Source: Calycina herbarum (Eukaryota; Ascomycota; Leotiomycetes; Helotiales; Pezizellaceae). From it: a DNA stretch of 64,000 nt. How positions within the stretch are numbered: position 1 is the stretch's first letter; each line of letters opens with the position of its first letter. This document shows positions 37,014 to 50,600 of the stretch, piece by piece. Made by a program: the position numbers and the translations under genes. The notes under the pieces were generated by a model that saw only the letters and a program-made list of their open reading frames with translations, was not told the DNA's origin and made no database searches. The stretch is from assembly GCA_001414485.1 (NCBI GenBank), contig LLEY01000134.1:62001-126000 (forward strand), written 5' to 3'.

Positions 37014-37907
37014 TACTTCTTTATAGTATTAGTTCTATAGTACTAATATCTTTTTTATACCTATAATTTTATAGTACTAATAGTCTCTTAGTACTAAAAA
37101 AAAAAACACTAACGTATATATATAGCGAACCGGCTAAAGAAGCGAACCGGCTAAAGTTTTCTACGCTCGCGATTAAAATTATAGTAACTCTACTATAACG
37201 TCTCTAATTAATTAAAACTACTCGGAAATCTCTTTCTTAGATACTTCTTCTATAATATTATAAGTACGTGTATTATAACCAGTCTCTCTATAGTTACTAT
37301 AGCGCTATATATATAATTCTTCTCTCGGCTTCTAACTACTACTTCTCTTTATTTCCTATATTACCTGCTTACTAACGTCTCTATTATTCTGTAGGTTCTG
37401 TACTTCCTATTAGCTAAGTAATCCTTCTTATTATAGATGTGTTTTTTTAGCTCTATAGCGCTTACTTAGTGCTTTATTTGCTTATCGAAGTCTCTAGTTC
37501 TTAGCTTTTAATAGTACTATCTAGTATATTACTTTTGATATACCTTTTATAAACTGGTTAATAGCCTTGTAAATTAGAGTTAGAGAGCTACTTTAGTAGC
37601 GGGAAATTCGATCTTTAATAGATATAGTTTATAATAAGACTTTAGTAGAGTTATTTAGTATCTAGGAAACCTAAGACTAAGCGGAACACGGGGGGGAGTT
37701 TGGAGACGTTAGCGTCTTTAGCTTAAGATTAAGTATAGAAATTATACTTTCTAGGTTAAATAGAAGAAGCCTAGCTTCTTAGAACCCTTCTTAGATATTA
37801 CTTTCTATTATTATAATATTAAATATAGCGTAGAAGGTAGGAAAGAAATTATCTTTAGTAATATAGATAATTTAAGTTTATATTATATCTTTAATTTACT
37901 AACTATA

Positions 37908-39767
37908 ACGTGGTTTATTAAGACCTGGCGTATATTAGAACCTGGCGTACTTTTTCTATCTTCTCTACTTTATTATTTTAATACACGTTATCTTAATAAC
38001 TACTAATAGAAATTTAAACTTAAGAAGCTTAAATCATCTTAGCTATCGAGGCTATCTAATTATCTAAAAAGCTTAGTTATCAGACTACTATAAAAATCTA
38101 TAAAGTCTCTAAAACTAGCCTTCGCCGTAGAATAAACAGCTAACTTCCCCTTCTAGAACGACGGCTAGTAAATATCAAATTAACTTAACTCGAGAAGGAA
38201 GTGATTCTTTAGAACATACTTAACTTAGATTCTAGAGGGTTTACACCCTAGCTAGCTAGTATAGAAGATATAGCAAATTATATCCTCGAATCGTAGAGAG
38301 AGAAACGCGTTAGTAAGCTTTAGGTACATCGATTTATATAATAATAACTAGGGTTAAAGACGCGTTTTAATCGCGTTTACGACTTCTAAAGAGCCTTATA
38401 CGAAGATCCTAATCTAATTAGCGCGTGGTTCCGACTTATATAAAATATAAGAGCGAAATATAGCGTTTTAGATTGCGATTTCTATAACTTCGATAAAACG
38501 AGCTTTATAATAGATGTGATTTACTCTATAATAGTTATTACACGTGTAGATCGACGTAGTAGAGGTAAGGCAGTTTAGCTAGGTAATCGGGAATAGGCTA
38601 TAGCAATTGCTTATATTAATAGCGAGGGTTAGGATATCTCTCTATTTTTAGTCGTCTAAGAGAAGAATTATCTTATAAATTAGTATATAGACAGCGGCCT
38701 CTTATACGACTAGGTTATTAAACCGACAAGTAATAGATAGACAAATAACGAGATAAGTCTATAATAGCTAAAACACTTTAATAAATATACTACTAGTTAT
38801 ATAAAAGGTCTATATCGAATACTAGTATTAGATAGGTATAAGAGTTATAAATCGACTGAATTTCAAGAGTATTACAAAGTATATAATATTATAACTCTTA
38901 GACTACCTCTCTACTTATCTTATATAACCTAACTACTTAATATTAGATACTTTAGTATATTAAAGCAGGCGTATAGTCGGCAGATTAAGACGTTTATCAA
39001 AGCCTATATTAACTATATTACAAAGGTAGAGTTCTTTTTAGCTTTTATAGTAGTATATAAAGAATTAATAACAGTCTAGAACGCTTAAGCTGGATTCCGT
39101 AGAGCTAGCCCAGTACCTTTTAACCTATAAGTAGTACTTTCAAAGCTTAACGTAAGGTTATAGACTCTAACTCCTCTAAGACCCTCTACTGCTAATTCTA
39201 ATACTTAGATCTCCTAGACTCTCTCAAACCCTACTAAAGCGCTCTTATAATCGACTCTTGTTTAGAAACGGATTACCTGTTACTAGAGGAGCTCGCCGAC
39301 TCTACTATTTAAGACAGTTACTATATTAGCAAAAGGTACAGAGCGAATAGCCTATAAGATAACCTTGTTATCTACTAAAGTACGTACTCTTCGAGCAGTG
39401 AATAAAGCCTTAAGCAAACGCCGTAGAGCTAAAAAGACTCGTATATATCAAGAGAGAGCACTTATAGTAGAGGATATCTAAGATCTTTTAACTTAAAAGA
39501 ACGTTAATAAGCAAGTACGACGTAACTTACGTATAGAGAGAGGTAATAAGAAGGAGAGGTAATCGTCTAGACAGCGTTATAGCACTTATAGAAAAGCTAG
39601 TTATAATATACGAACTTGTTAAATAGATGTAGATATATCTAATTCTTTGGATTCTAAGTAGTTATAGTTAATTTAATATATTATAGTTAATTTATTAATA
39701 TTCAAAGTTGAATACTATAGAAAAGTACACTAGGTTCTAATATACGCTAGGTTCTAATAAACCACGT
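37908..39767 (+). mobile_element. Fot1-like DNA transposon, copy 2 (full length)
   Basis: 1860 bp with TIRs ACGTGGTTTATTAAGACCTGG, flanked by TA (37906-37907, 39768-39769). GACCTGGCGTATATTAGAAC-type direct repeats lie just inside each end. Same family as copy 1; not interrupted, but RIP-mutated. Confidence 0.92.
37990..39690 (+). pseudogene. Fot1-like DDE transposase, copy 2 (degraded)
   Basis: Same protein as in copy 1. It shows the N-terminal DNA-binding region, L-D-S-R-G-F-T-P (about 38230), the catalytic motif now Y-N-F-D-K-T-S-F (about 38485), L-V-L-D-R-Y-K-S-Y and L-L-N-I, then the basic C-terminal region (about 39330-39640). TAG/TAA stops at former Gln/Trp codons kill it. Side by side with copy 1 the differences are nearly all transitions, which helps reconstruct which sites were hit by RIP. 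Confidence 0.88.
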
Positions 39768-40360
39768 TATATCTTTTTTAAAGAGCTAAAACAGCTAACG
39801 TCGAGTAGCTAGAGTATATAAGAAGAATAAGCAGGTATATAAAGAGTAATAATATTATTTTCCTTATAATATTTCTTAAACTTATTAGAGTAGTAGCTTT
39901 TATAGCTGTTAAGGACTAATAAGCGATAACTACTAATAGATTAGAACTTAGTATACTTCTTAAAATATCGAATCTAATCTATGCTTTTCTTATTTATTAT
40001 CTAACTATTTTTAATAATAGTAATTACCTAGTTAGGTAGAAATCCACTGTTTTAGTACTAAGAAGCGAGATGATTTTTCATAGTAATAATTATAAATAGT
40101 AGAATACTCTAGCTTTAGGTATTAACCTTCTAGATTACTATAACCTATTCCCGATTACTAGGCTATACTCTTTTTACTCTTATATATCCTTCTAAGCTTA
40201 TAATAACTATCGGTGTTAAGATAATATCTATTATAAACCCGGTCTTATTAAAGTTATAGATATCTATATTATAGATTCTATACTTCGCTACTATACTTTA
40301 TATAAGCTTAAACTAGCTATAAATAACTTCTAGGTCTTTATACTTAGCTCTCTAGTAGTT

Positions 40361-40821
40361 TGTTACGAATTACGTGTTAGCATGTAACGAAGTGAAGTCT
40401 AGGCGACGCTCTAATAGAACGAGTACTATTATAACCCTGGAAGGAAGAAAGGATTGAATATAGTAGGATATATAATTCTAAGATCTTATTATAGTTATAT
40501 TACGTGACTCGGTTAGGAGTAGTTAGGTAATAGAGTCTAGTTTTAAGGAGCCCTAGAAATAGAGTCGGACTCTATTTTCAGAACTCCTGCTAAGGAGGAC
40601 TCTAATATAAACGAAGGTTCTATATAAGACTATCACGTCTGCTATTAGATAAGAGCTTCGTACTTAACTTTAGTTATTAATCTTATTATCTTATTTAACA
40701 TCTTTAATATAAGTAACGAGTTTACTTCTAAGTAAATAACCTAGTGTATCTATACTTCTTATCTATATACTAACCTTCGAGACTTAGTCATCTTTATTTA
40801 GTTTATTTAAGTTTTATTATA
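40361..40821 (+). repeat. 5' LTR of element B
   Basis: 461 bp, TGTTACGAATTACGTG...TTATA. It is over 90% like the LTRs of element A by eye. Confidence 0.93.
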
Positions 40822-40852
40822 CTTTAAGCACCTGCTTAGAAGTTTAGTTGCT

Positions 40853-43800
40853 ATGGCCTTAGTAACCCCTGCCGTAGTAGCTAGCTCGAATACTAGTTAA
40901 GTCAACGTTGTAGGAACATCTAGAAGTGTAACTAGAAGAACACCTACTAGTATATAGTTAACTAGGAACGACGATAATGTTAGTATACTAGACGTACCCG
41001 AGCTCTATAAGGTCGAAGTACTTAAGTCTATTAAAGTTAAGATACTAGACATGTATTATAAGAAGCGAAAGGAACTTAACTCGTTCCTTCTCTAGATAGA
41101 CATCTACTTTAACTTTAACTCTAATAAGTTCGAAGGTAATTATAACTTATAAACTATCTTTACTATCTCCTACCTTAGAGGATTAGTATTAGAATAGGCT
41201 TAGCTATACTTAGAGGACTTCTTTAAGAATAAGGATAAAGATAGAAAGATAGAATTAACTAAGATTATATTTAAATCTTAGAGAGGATTTAAGATAACTA
41301 TTAAGAAAGTCTTTAGAGACTTTGATATAATTTAAACAGCTATATATAAGCTTTTAGAATTATACTAGACCGGATTAGTAATAGATTACGCTAACGAATT
41401 CTAACGTTATAGGACAAAGTTAAGATAAGATACTATTACTCTTATAGAACTCTTTTGTAGAGGATTAAAGGTATATATTTATAAGGAAATAGCTAAGTAG
41501 AATATATAGTTCTTAACTATTATAGGTATAATTAAGGAAGTTGTCTAGTTAGATAATCGTCTATACGAATTTAGAAAGAGTAACCCTAGGTATAGGGAAA
41601 AGAGTAAAGAGTTAGAGAAGTAGAAGTACTCTTATGCTAATAAACATAGTAAGAAGGTAAACGCTATATAGAAGAAAACCTTTCTAAAGAAAGGAGGACT
41701 TTCCTAGGAGGAGTGAAATCGTCGACGTAAGTAGAACTTATGTTATAACTATAGCTTTCTAGGTTATAGAGTAAATAAGTATAGTAAGAGAAAAGACTCT
41801 AAGGGAAAGAAACAAATTAATACTACTATTTAATAATAGGTAGCTTTAACTAATCGTATTAAACTTATAGATAAAGAGCTTAAAGTACGAGGATATAGAA
41901 CCTAGATTAAAAATAATAAAGGAATTAGTAGTATATAAGATATTAATAATAATAGAGATCTACTCTTTAAAGAATATTATAATATATAATTAGTAATAGA
42001 ATCTAAGTAACCTCTTTAAGTAGAATACGAATTACTACTATTAACTAGTTCTTTAGAGACATCGGATTCATCTTCTAGTTTAGAAGGTAAAATAAGAAAT
42101 AAAAACTCTAAAGTTAGAGAAACTTAGGCTTTTCTTAGAACTTTTAAATAAGGAAATTAATAAGTATATATTAATAACTAAAAACCAGATTTCTAGAGTT
42201 CTTATATAATATAAGAGGTTAATCTAACTATCTTAATAATATATATAGTTATAAGTAATAACTCTAAAACGATAACTCTAGTTAGTCTAATTACTAGACA
42301 GAAAACTATTAAAGGAAAGAAACTAGAATAAAAACGTTAACCGGTTAAAAAACCTAGCTACTCTAAAGTAGAGGATATATAGAGGATATATAATATTTTA
42401 GATAAGACTAGTACGTAGATATAGCAAGTTCTAACAGGATTTATAAGATAAATTAAAACCCCTTTCCTTAGGATACTACCTAAAGATATTATACTAGAGG
42501 AATTCAAGTAATATATTATAGTTATGTTAATTAGAAATAATAGATTAGTATTTAGAAAATATAACTTATAATAACTGTTTAGTATACTATACTAGGAGAG
42601 AAGGGAACTTAATATAACTAGATAGGCTAAAACGGAACTAGAAGAATTATACTATCTATTAATAGGAGAACTATAGTTTATAGAAACAGTTTAGGAAACA
42701 ATAGTATAATAGATATAATATAAACTAAGTCTAACTTTAGACTAGTTATTATAGAAGCGATTTAAAGGAATATTACTAGAGTCTACTAGAATAGTAGAAT
42801 ATTATTAGATATATAAAGTAGTATTATTAGATGAAGAAGAAGTAGTATTCTTTCCTTAGTCCTAAATTTAAGCTATTAAGGAAAAGAATTTAAAGGACTA
42901 TATATTTAAGGTTTATTATATAAAACTAGAGATAAGTATTCTAGAAGCTACTTTAGATTATCTATATATAAGAGAACTTTAGTCTATAGAAGCTATTTTA
43001 AAAACTAGTTATAAATAGATCTAATATAACTATAGATAAATACTAAAACAATTTATAAAAGAAATTCCTAAAACTATAGGAATCGTAGAATATAAGTTAG
43101 TATATAAGGTAGTATATACTAATAAGGAAAGAGTAAGATTCTTTCTATAATATAAGAATAAGAAGAGAAAGAATTATAATTAAGAAAATCGATCTTTTAA
43201 AGTCTAATATATTAAAGTAAAGTTAAATACTACTTTAGAAGAAAGACAGTTAATAATAACTATAGAAATAAGAGAGAAAAAGTTATAAGTTATAATAAAC
43301 TTAGGAGTAACGAACAACTTTACCTCTCTAATAGCTTAGGAGAAGCTAAACGTTCTAATTAAAGAAATAAGACCTTATTACCTAGGGGTAGTTAATAGAA
43401 TAGATATTATATATTAGAATAGAATTATTAATTAGTAAACTATTCTAATAAGAATTAATATTAAAGGATACTATTTAGATATATAATTCGATATTATTAA
43501 AATAGGAAGTAAGGAAGTAATACTTAGTATATTATAGATTTAGGAATATAATCTAGAAATCGACTAAAAGGCTAGAATAATAACCTTTAGTTAATATAAA
43601 TACGTAGGTTTATATTTATAACTTTAAGGCTAGAACAAGGTTAGCGCTACCTCTTCTAAGAAGCTAGAACACCTTACCTAGGGTCCTCTATAGGTTAGTA
43701 AGACAGCTAATAACGAAATACCTATGTAGTATAGAGAATTTAAAGCTTTGTTTAAAAACCTAGAAGACTTACGAGCCTTACTAAAACATTGTTTATAGGA

Positions 43801-46730
43801 TTATAAGATTAAATTAAAAGAGGGTTATTACCTCTTAAAGTAGAAGCTTCGGTTATATAACTAGAAAAGCCTTTAGAGAATAGAAAGTTATATAAAGAAA
43901 GGTATTAAGAAGAGATATATTAGAAGATCTAAGTTACTAATTACCTTAAATATACTTATTATTAAGAAGAAAGACGACCTAGATAAAAGAGTATATATTA
44001 ATTATTAAGAAGTAAATCACACTATAGTTAAGGACGCTTATCCGCTACTACCTAGCTAATACTTATAAGATAAGTTAAGTAAGGTAGTACGATTTATAAA
44101 ACTAGATTAATAAAACGCTTATAGACTTATATAAATAAAAGTTAAAGACAAATAGAAGATAGTATTTGCTTTACTATTAAGCCTTTATAAATATATAGTT
44201 ATACTATTTAGACTTTATAATATACTAGCTATATATTAGAGATAAAATAATAATATTTTAAAGGATCTTTTAAGAGTAATAGTAATTTATTACCTAGATA
44301 ATATCCTAATCTTCTTAGAAAAAGAAGAAGAATATAAGAGATATATTAGAGAAGTTTTACAACAACTTATAAAAGTAAACTCTTAGTTAAAACTCTTAAA
44401 ATATAAGTTTAAAGTAACTTAAATACTTTTCCTAGGATAGGTATTTAGCCTAGAGAAAATAGAAATAGATCTAGCAAAGATCTAAGACATCTTAAACTAG
44501 AAATTACTAGAGAATATAAAAGATATATAGTCTTTTCTTAGATTTATAAACTTTTACTATCTATTTATATAAGACTATATAAAGATTACTAAACTAATAT
44601 TAGTACTAGTTAAGAAAGCTATTAAGTTTATATAGAATAAATAAGTAGAGAATACTTTTTAGAAAATTAAAGCAAAGTTTATAAAAAAACTTATTTTATA
44701 TAATTTTAATATAGATAAACCTAGTATAATTAAAATAGACGCCTTAGATATAGTAGTAGATGCGATTTACCTATAACTAAATAATAAAGGAAAACTTATA
44801 CTTATTATATATTATTCTAAAATATTTAACCTAGTATAATAAAACTATAGTATTTTCAATAAGGAACTACTTACTATAATATTAGCTTTAGAATACTAGA
44901 GAATTTATTTATAGCTAGTAAAATACCTAGTTATAGTTTTATCTAACTATAAGAACCTTAGAATATTTATAATAACTAAGGAACTTATAACTAGATAATT
45001 AGCTAGATAGTTAGAGATATTAGAAGGATTTAATATTATTATTTAATATATAAAGAGAACGTTAAATACTTAAGCTAATACTCTTAGCTAGAAACCTAGA
45101 TATAAGAGAAATAAAGAGTATAAAAAGATTATAATCTTAAAAACTCTTAAGAATAGAGACTTAATACCTACTATATATAAGATAGTAGTAATAAACGACA
45201 TCTAGATAGATAAAATTTAGAACTTATATAAAGGTTATAACTAGTACGTAAAAGGGAAATTATAGGTTCCTAGCTCGTATATAAAGGAATTTATATAGGA
45301 ATACTATACTACGCCTACTTATAGCTACTAGGGAATTCGTAGAACCCTCTAGAGAATAAGATAACACTACTATTTTAATCAGTTATCTATAATAGTTAAG
45401 AAAGTGATAGTAGAATATAATACCTATACTAAGAATAAGGCTTCCTACTATACTTCTTATAAATAGATGAATACTACTCTAATACTATAGATATCTTAGA
45501 AATTAATATCTATAGATTTTATTATTAAATTACTAAAATCTAAAGATTTAATAATAGTAGTTAAATATAATACGATCCTAGTTATTATAGAACGACTTAT
45601 AAAGTATATAATTCTAATAGTATATATAGAGTTAAGTATAGCTAAGGAATTAGTATTTATATTTCTTAAAGAAGTAGTCTTAAGATATAGACTACTTAAA
45701 GAGATACTCTTAGATAGAGATAAGCTCTTTACCTTGAAATTTTAGATCGCTCTTATAAAACGATTAGATATGAAAAGAAAGCTCTCTATAGCTTTCTACT
45801 CTTAAATAAATAGAGGAAACGAATAGATAAATTAAGTAGTTAAAACATACCTTCGTTATTATATAAACTACTAGTAAGACAACTAGGTAGAACTGCTACT
45901 CTTAGTATAGTTCGTCTATAATAGTTTAGTAATAGAAATAATACTTATTATATTATTCTATACTAACTTTAGGTATAAATTATTAGTATATTAAGAACCA
46001 CTATCTACAACTATCGATAACCAACTTACTCGTGTTTGTGACGGCTCTCTATAAATGTACTATAAGAGATGCTTGTAGAATAGTACCTGTATTCGAAGAA
46101 AACTAAACTAAAGAGAGAAGAGGAGAGTTGGTACGCTCTGTCTCTATTTATGTATACTAAGCGAGACTTCGGTAGAACCTCGGCACGTGATCCAGTCGTA
46201 TGTGACTGGGACTGTCACAGTGTTTATGTCTCGAAAATCAAGAGTCTATATAAGGAACTTATAGAGGACCTGTAATTTATAGTAGAAAGAAATATATATA
46301 CGTAGTTAAGAGCTAATACTAAAAGAGAGAGATAAAGTCTACTTAGTATAAAAGAATATTAATATAAAAAGACTAAGTAATAAACTAGATTATAAAAAAC
46401 TTAGACTATTTAAAATTAAACGAGTTAAGAGACCTTTAAATTATAAACTAGCGTTACTAGAAATAATAAACATCTACCTAGTATTCTATATATCCTTACT
46501 TAAACCAGTACTACTAAGAGCACTACTAGCTCTATTTATAGAAATTTAACTAGTTAATCTAAACGCTGAATATAAAGTTAAAAGGATTCTTAACTATAAG
46601 ATTATTAGAGGTAAGATTAAGTATTTAATTAAATAGTTAGACTACCTATACTTAGAAAATATATAAGAACTAAAAGGTAACCTTAACTATTACCTAGGGA
46701 AACTTTAGAAGTTCTACTAACAAAACCTAG
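40853..46730 (+). pseudogene. gag-pol of element B (degraded)
   Basis: Starts at an intact ATG (40853) followed by A-L-V-T-P-A-V-V-A. It follows element A codon for codon: Gag with CCHC remnant near 41740, protease V-I-I-N-L-G-V-T-N-N-F near 43290 (catalytic Asp now Asn), reverse transcriptase Y-Y-L-D-N-I-L-I-F near 44290, RNase H and integrase to about 46000, and the C-terminal tail to about 46730. The frame is broken at 46037 by a 183-bp solo LTR and throughout by RIP stops. Comparing A, B and C shows that nearly all differences are C-to-T or G-to-A. Confidence 0.88.
46037..46219. repeat. Solo LTR (183 bp) of an otherwise absent retrotransposon, not RIP-mutated
   Basis: Begins TGTGACGG and ends CTGTCACA, flanked by a perfect GTGTT duplication (46032-46036, 46220-46224). 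Element A has no such insert at the same pol position. Unlike everything around it, it is rich in CA and TG dinucleotides and so escaped RIP. Its short length (below the usual RIP threshold) or late arrival could explain that. Confidence 0.88.
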
Positions 46731-47159
46731 AGCTACCTAGAATTCGAGACTAAGGTTAGACAGAGATATATTATCGGAAAGTACCTGTTTAACAAAAGAA
46801 GCTATTTCGAAAGTAAGAAACTAGGCAGAAGAAGATTTAAGAGAAGAACTTAAAAGAGGAGGACTTAGAGGAGTAATAGGAAATCGTTTACATATAAGGC
46901 TAAAGAAGAATCGATATATAGGTTTTCGAGGCCTAGAGACAGGAACGACGAGATAGCTAGGGCTATCGTAAGACCTTTTTAACTAGATATACTTAGAACA
47001 GCGAGAGGATTTAAAGAGCTCTAGAAGACATCGATAGAACTGTTTATAATAAAAAGAACAAGTCTTAGCTAGACGTTATATAGTTTCAATCTATATAGTA
47101 AGAGCTAAACGCTCTTTTCGTTTAGTATATAAAGAGGACATGTTTATATATAAGAGAAG

Positions 47160-47622
47160 TGTCACGAATCACGGTATACGTGGTAAGTAGTCTAGACAGC
47201 GTTCTGACAGGATAAGGTATAATATCCGGGAAAGGAAAGTAACATAGGAGGAAATCAGTAATACGGAAGGACATTAGGGATTTCAGGATCTTACTGTTGT
47301 GGTAATGTTGGAAGTCACGTGTGGTCATGTGACATGATCGCCTACATCGCTCTGGTCGCCTTAATCGCAAGCGACGCGAGCGACGCAAGCAATATAAGCG
47401 ACGTACTTTAGAAACGAAGGTTCTATATAAGACTAGCACGTCTGCTATTAGATAGGAGCTTCGTACTCAACTTTAGTTATTAATCTTATTATCTTATTTA
47501 ATATCTTTAATATAAGTAACGAGTTTACTTCTAAGTAAACAACTAGCGTATTTATACTTCTTACTATATACTAACCTTCGAGACTTAGTTATCTTTATTT
47601 AGTTCGTTCGAGTTTCGTTACA
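47160..47622 (+). repeat. 5' LTR of element C
   Basis: 463 bp, starting TGTCACGAATCACGG and ending TTACA. It contains a run of 9-bp units (GCGACGCRA type) at about 47370-47405, with two more units than the 3' LTR. Confidence 0.92.
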
Positions 47623-47657
47623 CTTTAAGCACCTAGTTCAGAAGTAAGATCGCTACT

Positions 47658-50600
47658 ATGTCGGCAACCTCTTCCACTCTAAGAACCGCCTCACCAAGGC
47701 CAGCTGCGAACCCCCCAGTCACCCCAGTCACACCAGTTGCACCAGTCACTACTCTTCGAGAGGAAGTGAAACTTCCTCTTCCGAAGCCGTTCGATGGCTC
47801 ACCTAAGAAGCTAGCTGAATTCTTAATAAAGGCTTCCCTCTACTTAAGTTTTCATTATGCCCAGTTTCTAAGTAAAACTAACTAGGTTATATAGTTGTCC
47901 ACCCGTCTTAAAAGAGCAGCTTATAACTAGTTAGAACCGTACCTAGAGGATTACTAGATAAACAAAATAGCAGATAGAAAAGTCTCTCTTTAGATGTCTA
48001 AGAAAACGAGGGATTTGTTCAGGAATGTTCAAGGATTTAGGGAGGGAATCAACTAGGCTTTTAAGGATGTTGATATAAAGAAAAAGGCAGTTAGAGCTTT
48101 ATATATACTTAAGCAGAAGGGATCAGCCGCTAAGTACGCCTTATAATTTCAATAGTACTCTATACAAATAGGATAGAACGATAAAGTATTATATAAACAA
48201 TTCTATCGTAGACTTAAGAATAATATAAAAGATAAAATTATATAAGAGGATTTTCTAGATATATTAAATAAATTAACAAATAACATAATTAAGATCGACA
48301 ACTATATCTATAAAAGAAATCTAGAGAAGAAAGGAAGTTATAGTCATCGACATAGAAAGAGTAGACAAAAAGATTATAGAGATCCTATAGAAATCAACGC
48401 TACTCGGAAATTATAGGTTCTAGGGAAGGGATCTAAGAAAGAAAACTCCTAAAAAGGAGGATTGTCCTAGAAAGAGCGAAATCGTCGACGCGAGCAGAAC
48501 TTGTGTTATAACTATAGTCTTCCCAGCTATAGAGTAAATAAGTGTAGTAAGAAGAAAGACTCTAAAGGGAAACAAGCTAACGCTACTGTCTAAAAAGAAG
48601 TAGCTTTAATAGAAAAAATCGAACTCATAGACGAAGAACTTAAGGCCAGAGGTTATAGCACGCAAATTGAAACAGACGCTATAGACATAACGGCAGGCGC
48701 TGTATACTTATAGCTAAACAAAGGAATTAAGTCATAAGTCAGTAAGGTATAAGACACTAATAATAATAGAGATCTATTACTCGAAGAATATTATAATACA
48801 CGGTCGGAAATAGATTATGAATTACCCCTTTAGATAGAATATAAATCACTACTATTAACAAGTTCGTTAGAGTCGTCGGAATCGATATCCGACTTATTAG
48901 AAGTAGATCTAGGAATACATAAGCCTAAACAAGGCAAGACATAGGCATTTATTAGAACTTTTAAAAGAGGGAATAGATAGGTATATATAGAAAACTAGAA
49001 ACCTAATTTCTAGAGCCTATATTCTACTTAAGGAATTAACCTTACTATTTTAACTACCTATAAAATAGTTTAGAATAAATAGGATAAAATAACTTTAGTA
49101 AGCCTTATTACTAGAAGAGAAACCATTAAATTTAAAGAACCTAGACCAGAATAAGCAGTATCTAGCAAACTATCTAGTATGCCTAAGATAGGAGATATTT
49201 AAATAGTCGTAGATCTATAGGAAGAAACTAGTAAATAGTAATAACAGGGTTCTAACGACTTTATAGAACGCTCTAAAACTAGTTTTTTAGGTACGCTACC
49301 TAATAATAGAGAAGCTATACTAGAAATAGGAAGCTAGTATACTATAGTTGCTTTAGTCGGAAAAGTCAGAGTAATATTTTAGGAATTATAAAGTAGGAAG
49401 TTATTTAGTATAATCTTCTAAGAGATAAACGAATACAATATAGACCAAGAAACGGAGTTAGTATAAGAAGAGCTCTACTAACTAATAATTAGAGAATTAA
49501 ACGCTATCTCTAGAGAAAATCAACTTATAGTAACAGCGAAGATAAGAGAAAAGGAACTCCAAGTCTTAATTAATTTAAGAGTAACAGGTAATTTTCTTTC
49601 CCCAGCAGCTTAGAAAAAGCTAAACATCCTAGTCAAAGGCATAAAGCTATACCGCTTAGGAGTAGTTAACAGAATAGACGTTATATACTAAGATAGAATT
49701 ATTAATTAGTAAACTATTCTAATAAATATCACTATTAAAGGACACTACTTAAACATATAATTCGATATTATTAAAATAGGAAGTAAGAAAGCAATACTAA
49801 GTATACTATAGATTAGGGAATATAATCTAGATATTAATTAGAAGGCTCGAATAATAACCTTTAGTCGATATAATTACATAGGTTTGTAATTATAACTATA
49901 AGGCTAGAACGAGGTTAGCGCCACCTCTTCTAAGACGCTAGGACACCTAGCCTAGGGTCCTCCACAGGTTAGTAGGACAGCTGATAACGAAATACCTATA
50001 TAGTATAGAGAATTTAAAGCTTTGTTCAAGAACCTAGAAGACTTACAAGCTTTACTAAAACATCGCTTATAAGATTATAAGATTAAATTAAAAGAGGGTT
50101 ATTACCTCTCGAAGTAGAAGCTTCGGTTATATAACTAGAAAAGCCTATAAAGGATAGAAAGTTATATAAAGGAAGGTATTAAGAAGGGATATATTAGGAA
50201 ATCTAAGTTACTAATTACCTTAAACATACTTATTATTAAAAAGAAAGACGATCTAGATAGAAGAGTATATATTAATTACTAAGAAGTAAATCATACTATA
50301 GTTAAGGACGCTTATCTACTACTACCTAGCTAATACTTATAGGATAAGTTAGGCAAAGTAGTACGATTTATAAAATTAGATTAATAAAACGTCTATAAAC
50401 TTATATAAATAAAAGTCGAGGATAAATAAAAGATAGTATTTGCCTTACTATCAAGCCTTTATAAATATATAGTTATGTCTTTTAGACTTTATAACATACT
50501 AGCTATATATTAGAGATAAAATAATAATATTTTAGAAGATCTTCTAAGGGTAATAGTAATTTATTACCTAGATAATATCCTAATCTTCTTAGAAAAAGAA

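Noticed and set aside
47122..47439. 105-codon open frame on the minus strand
   Set aside because: Crosses the border of element B and the LTR of element C, so it spans an insertion junction; its Arg-rich stretch comes from the 9-bp repeat.
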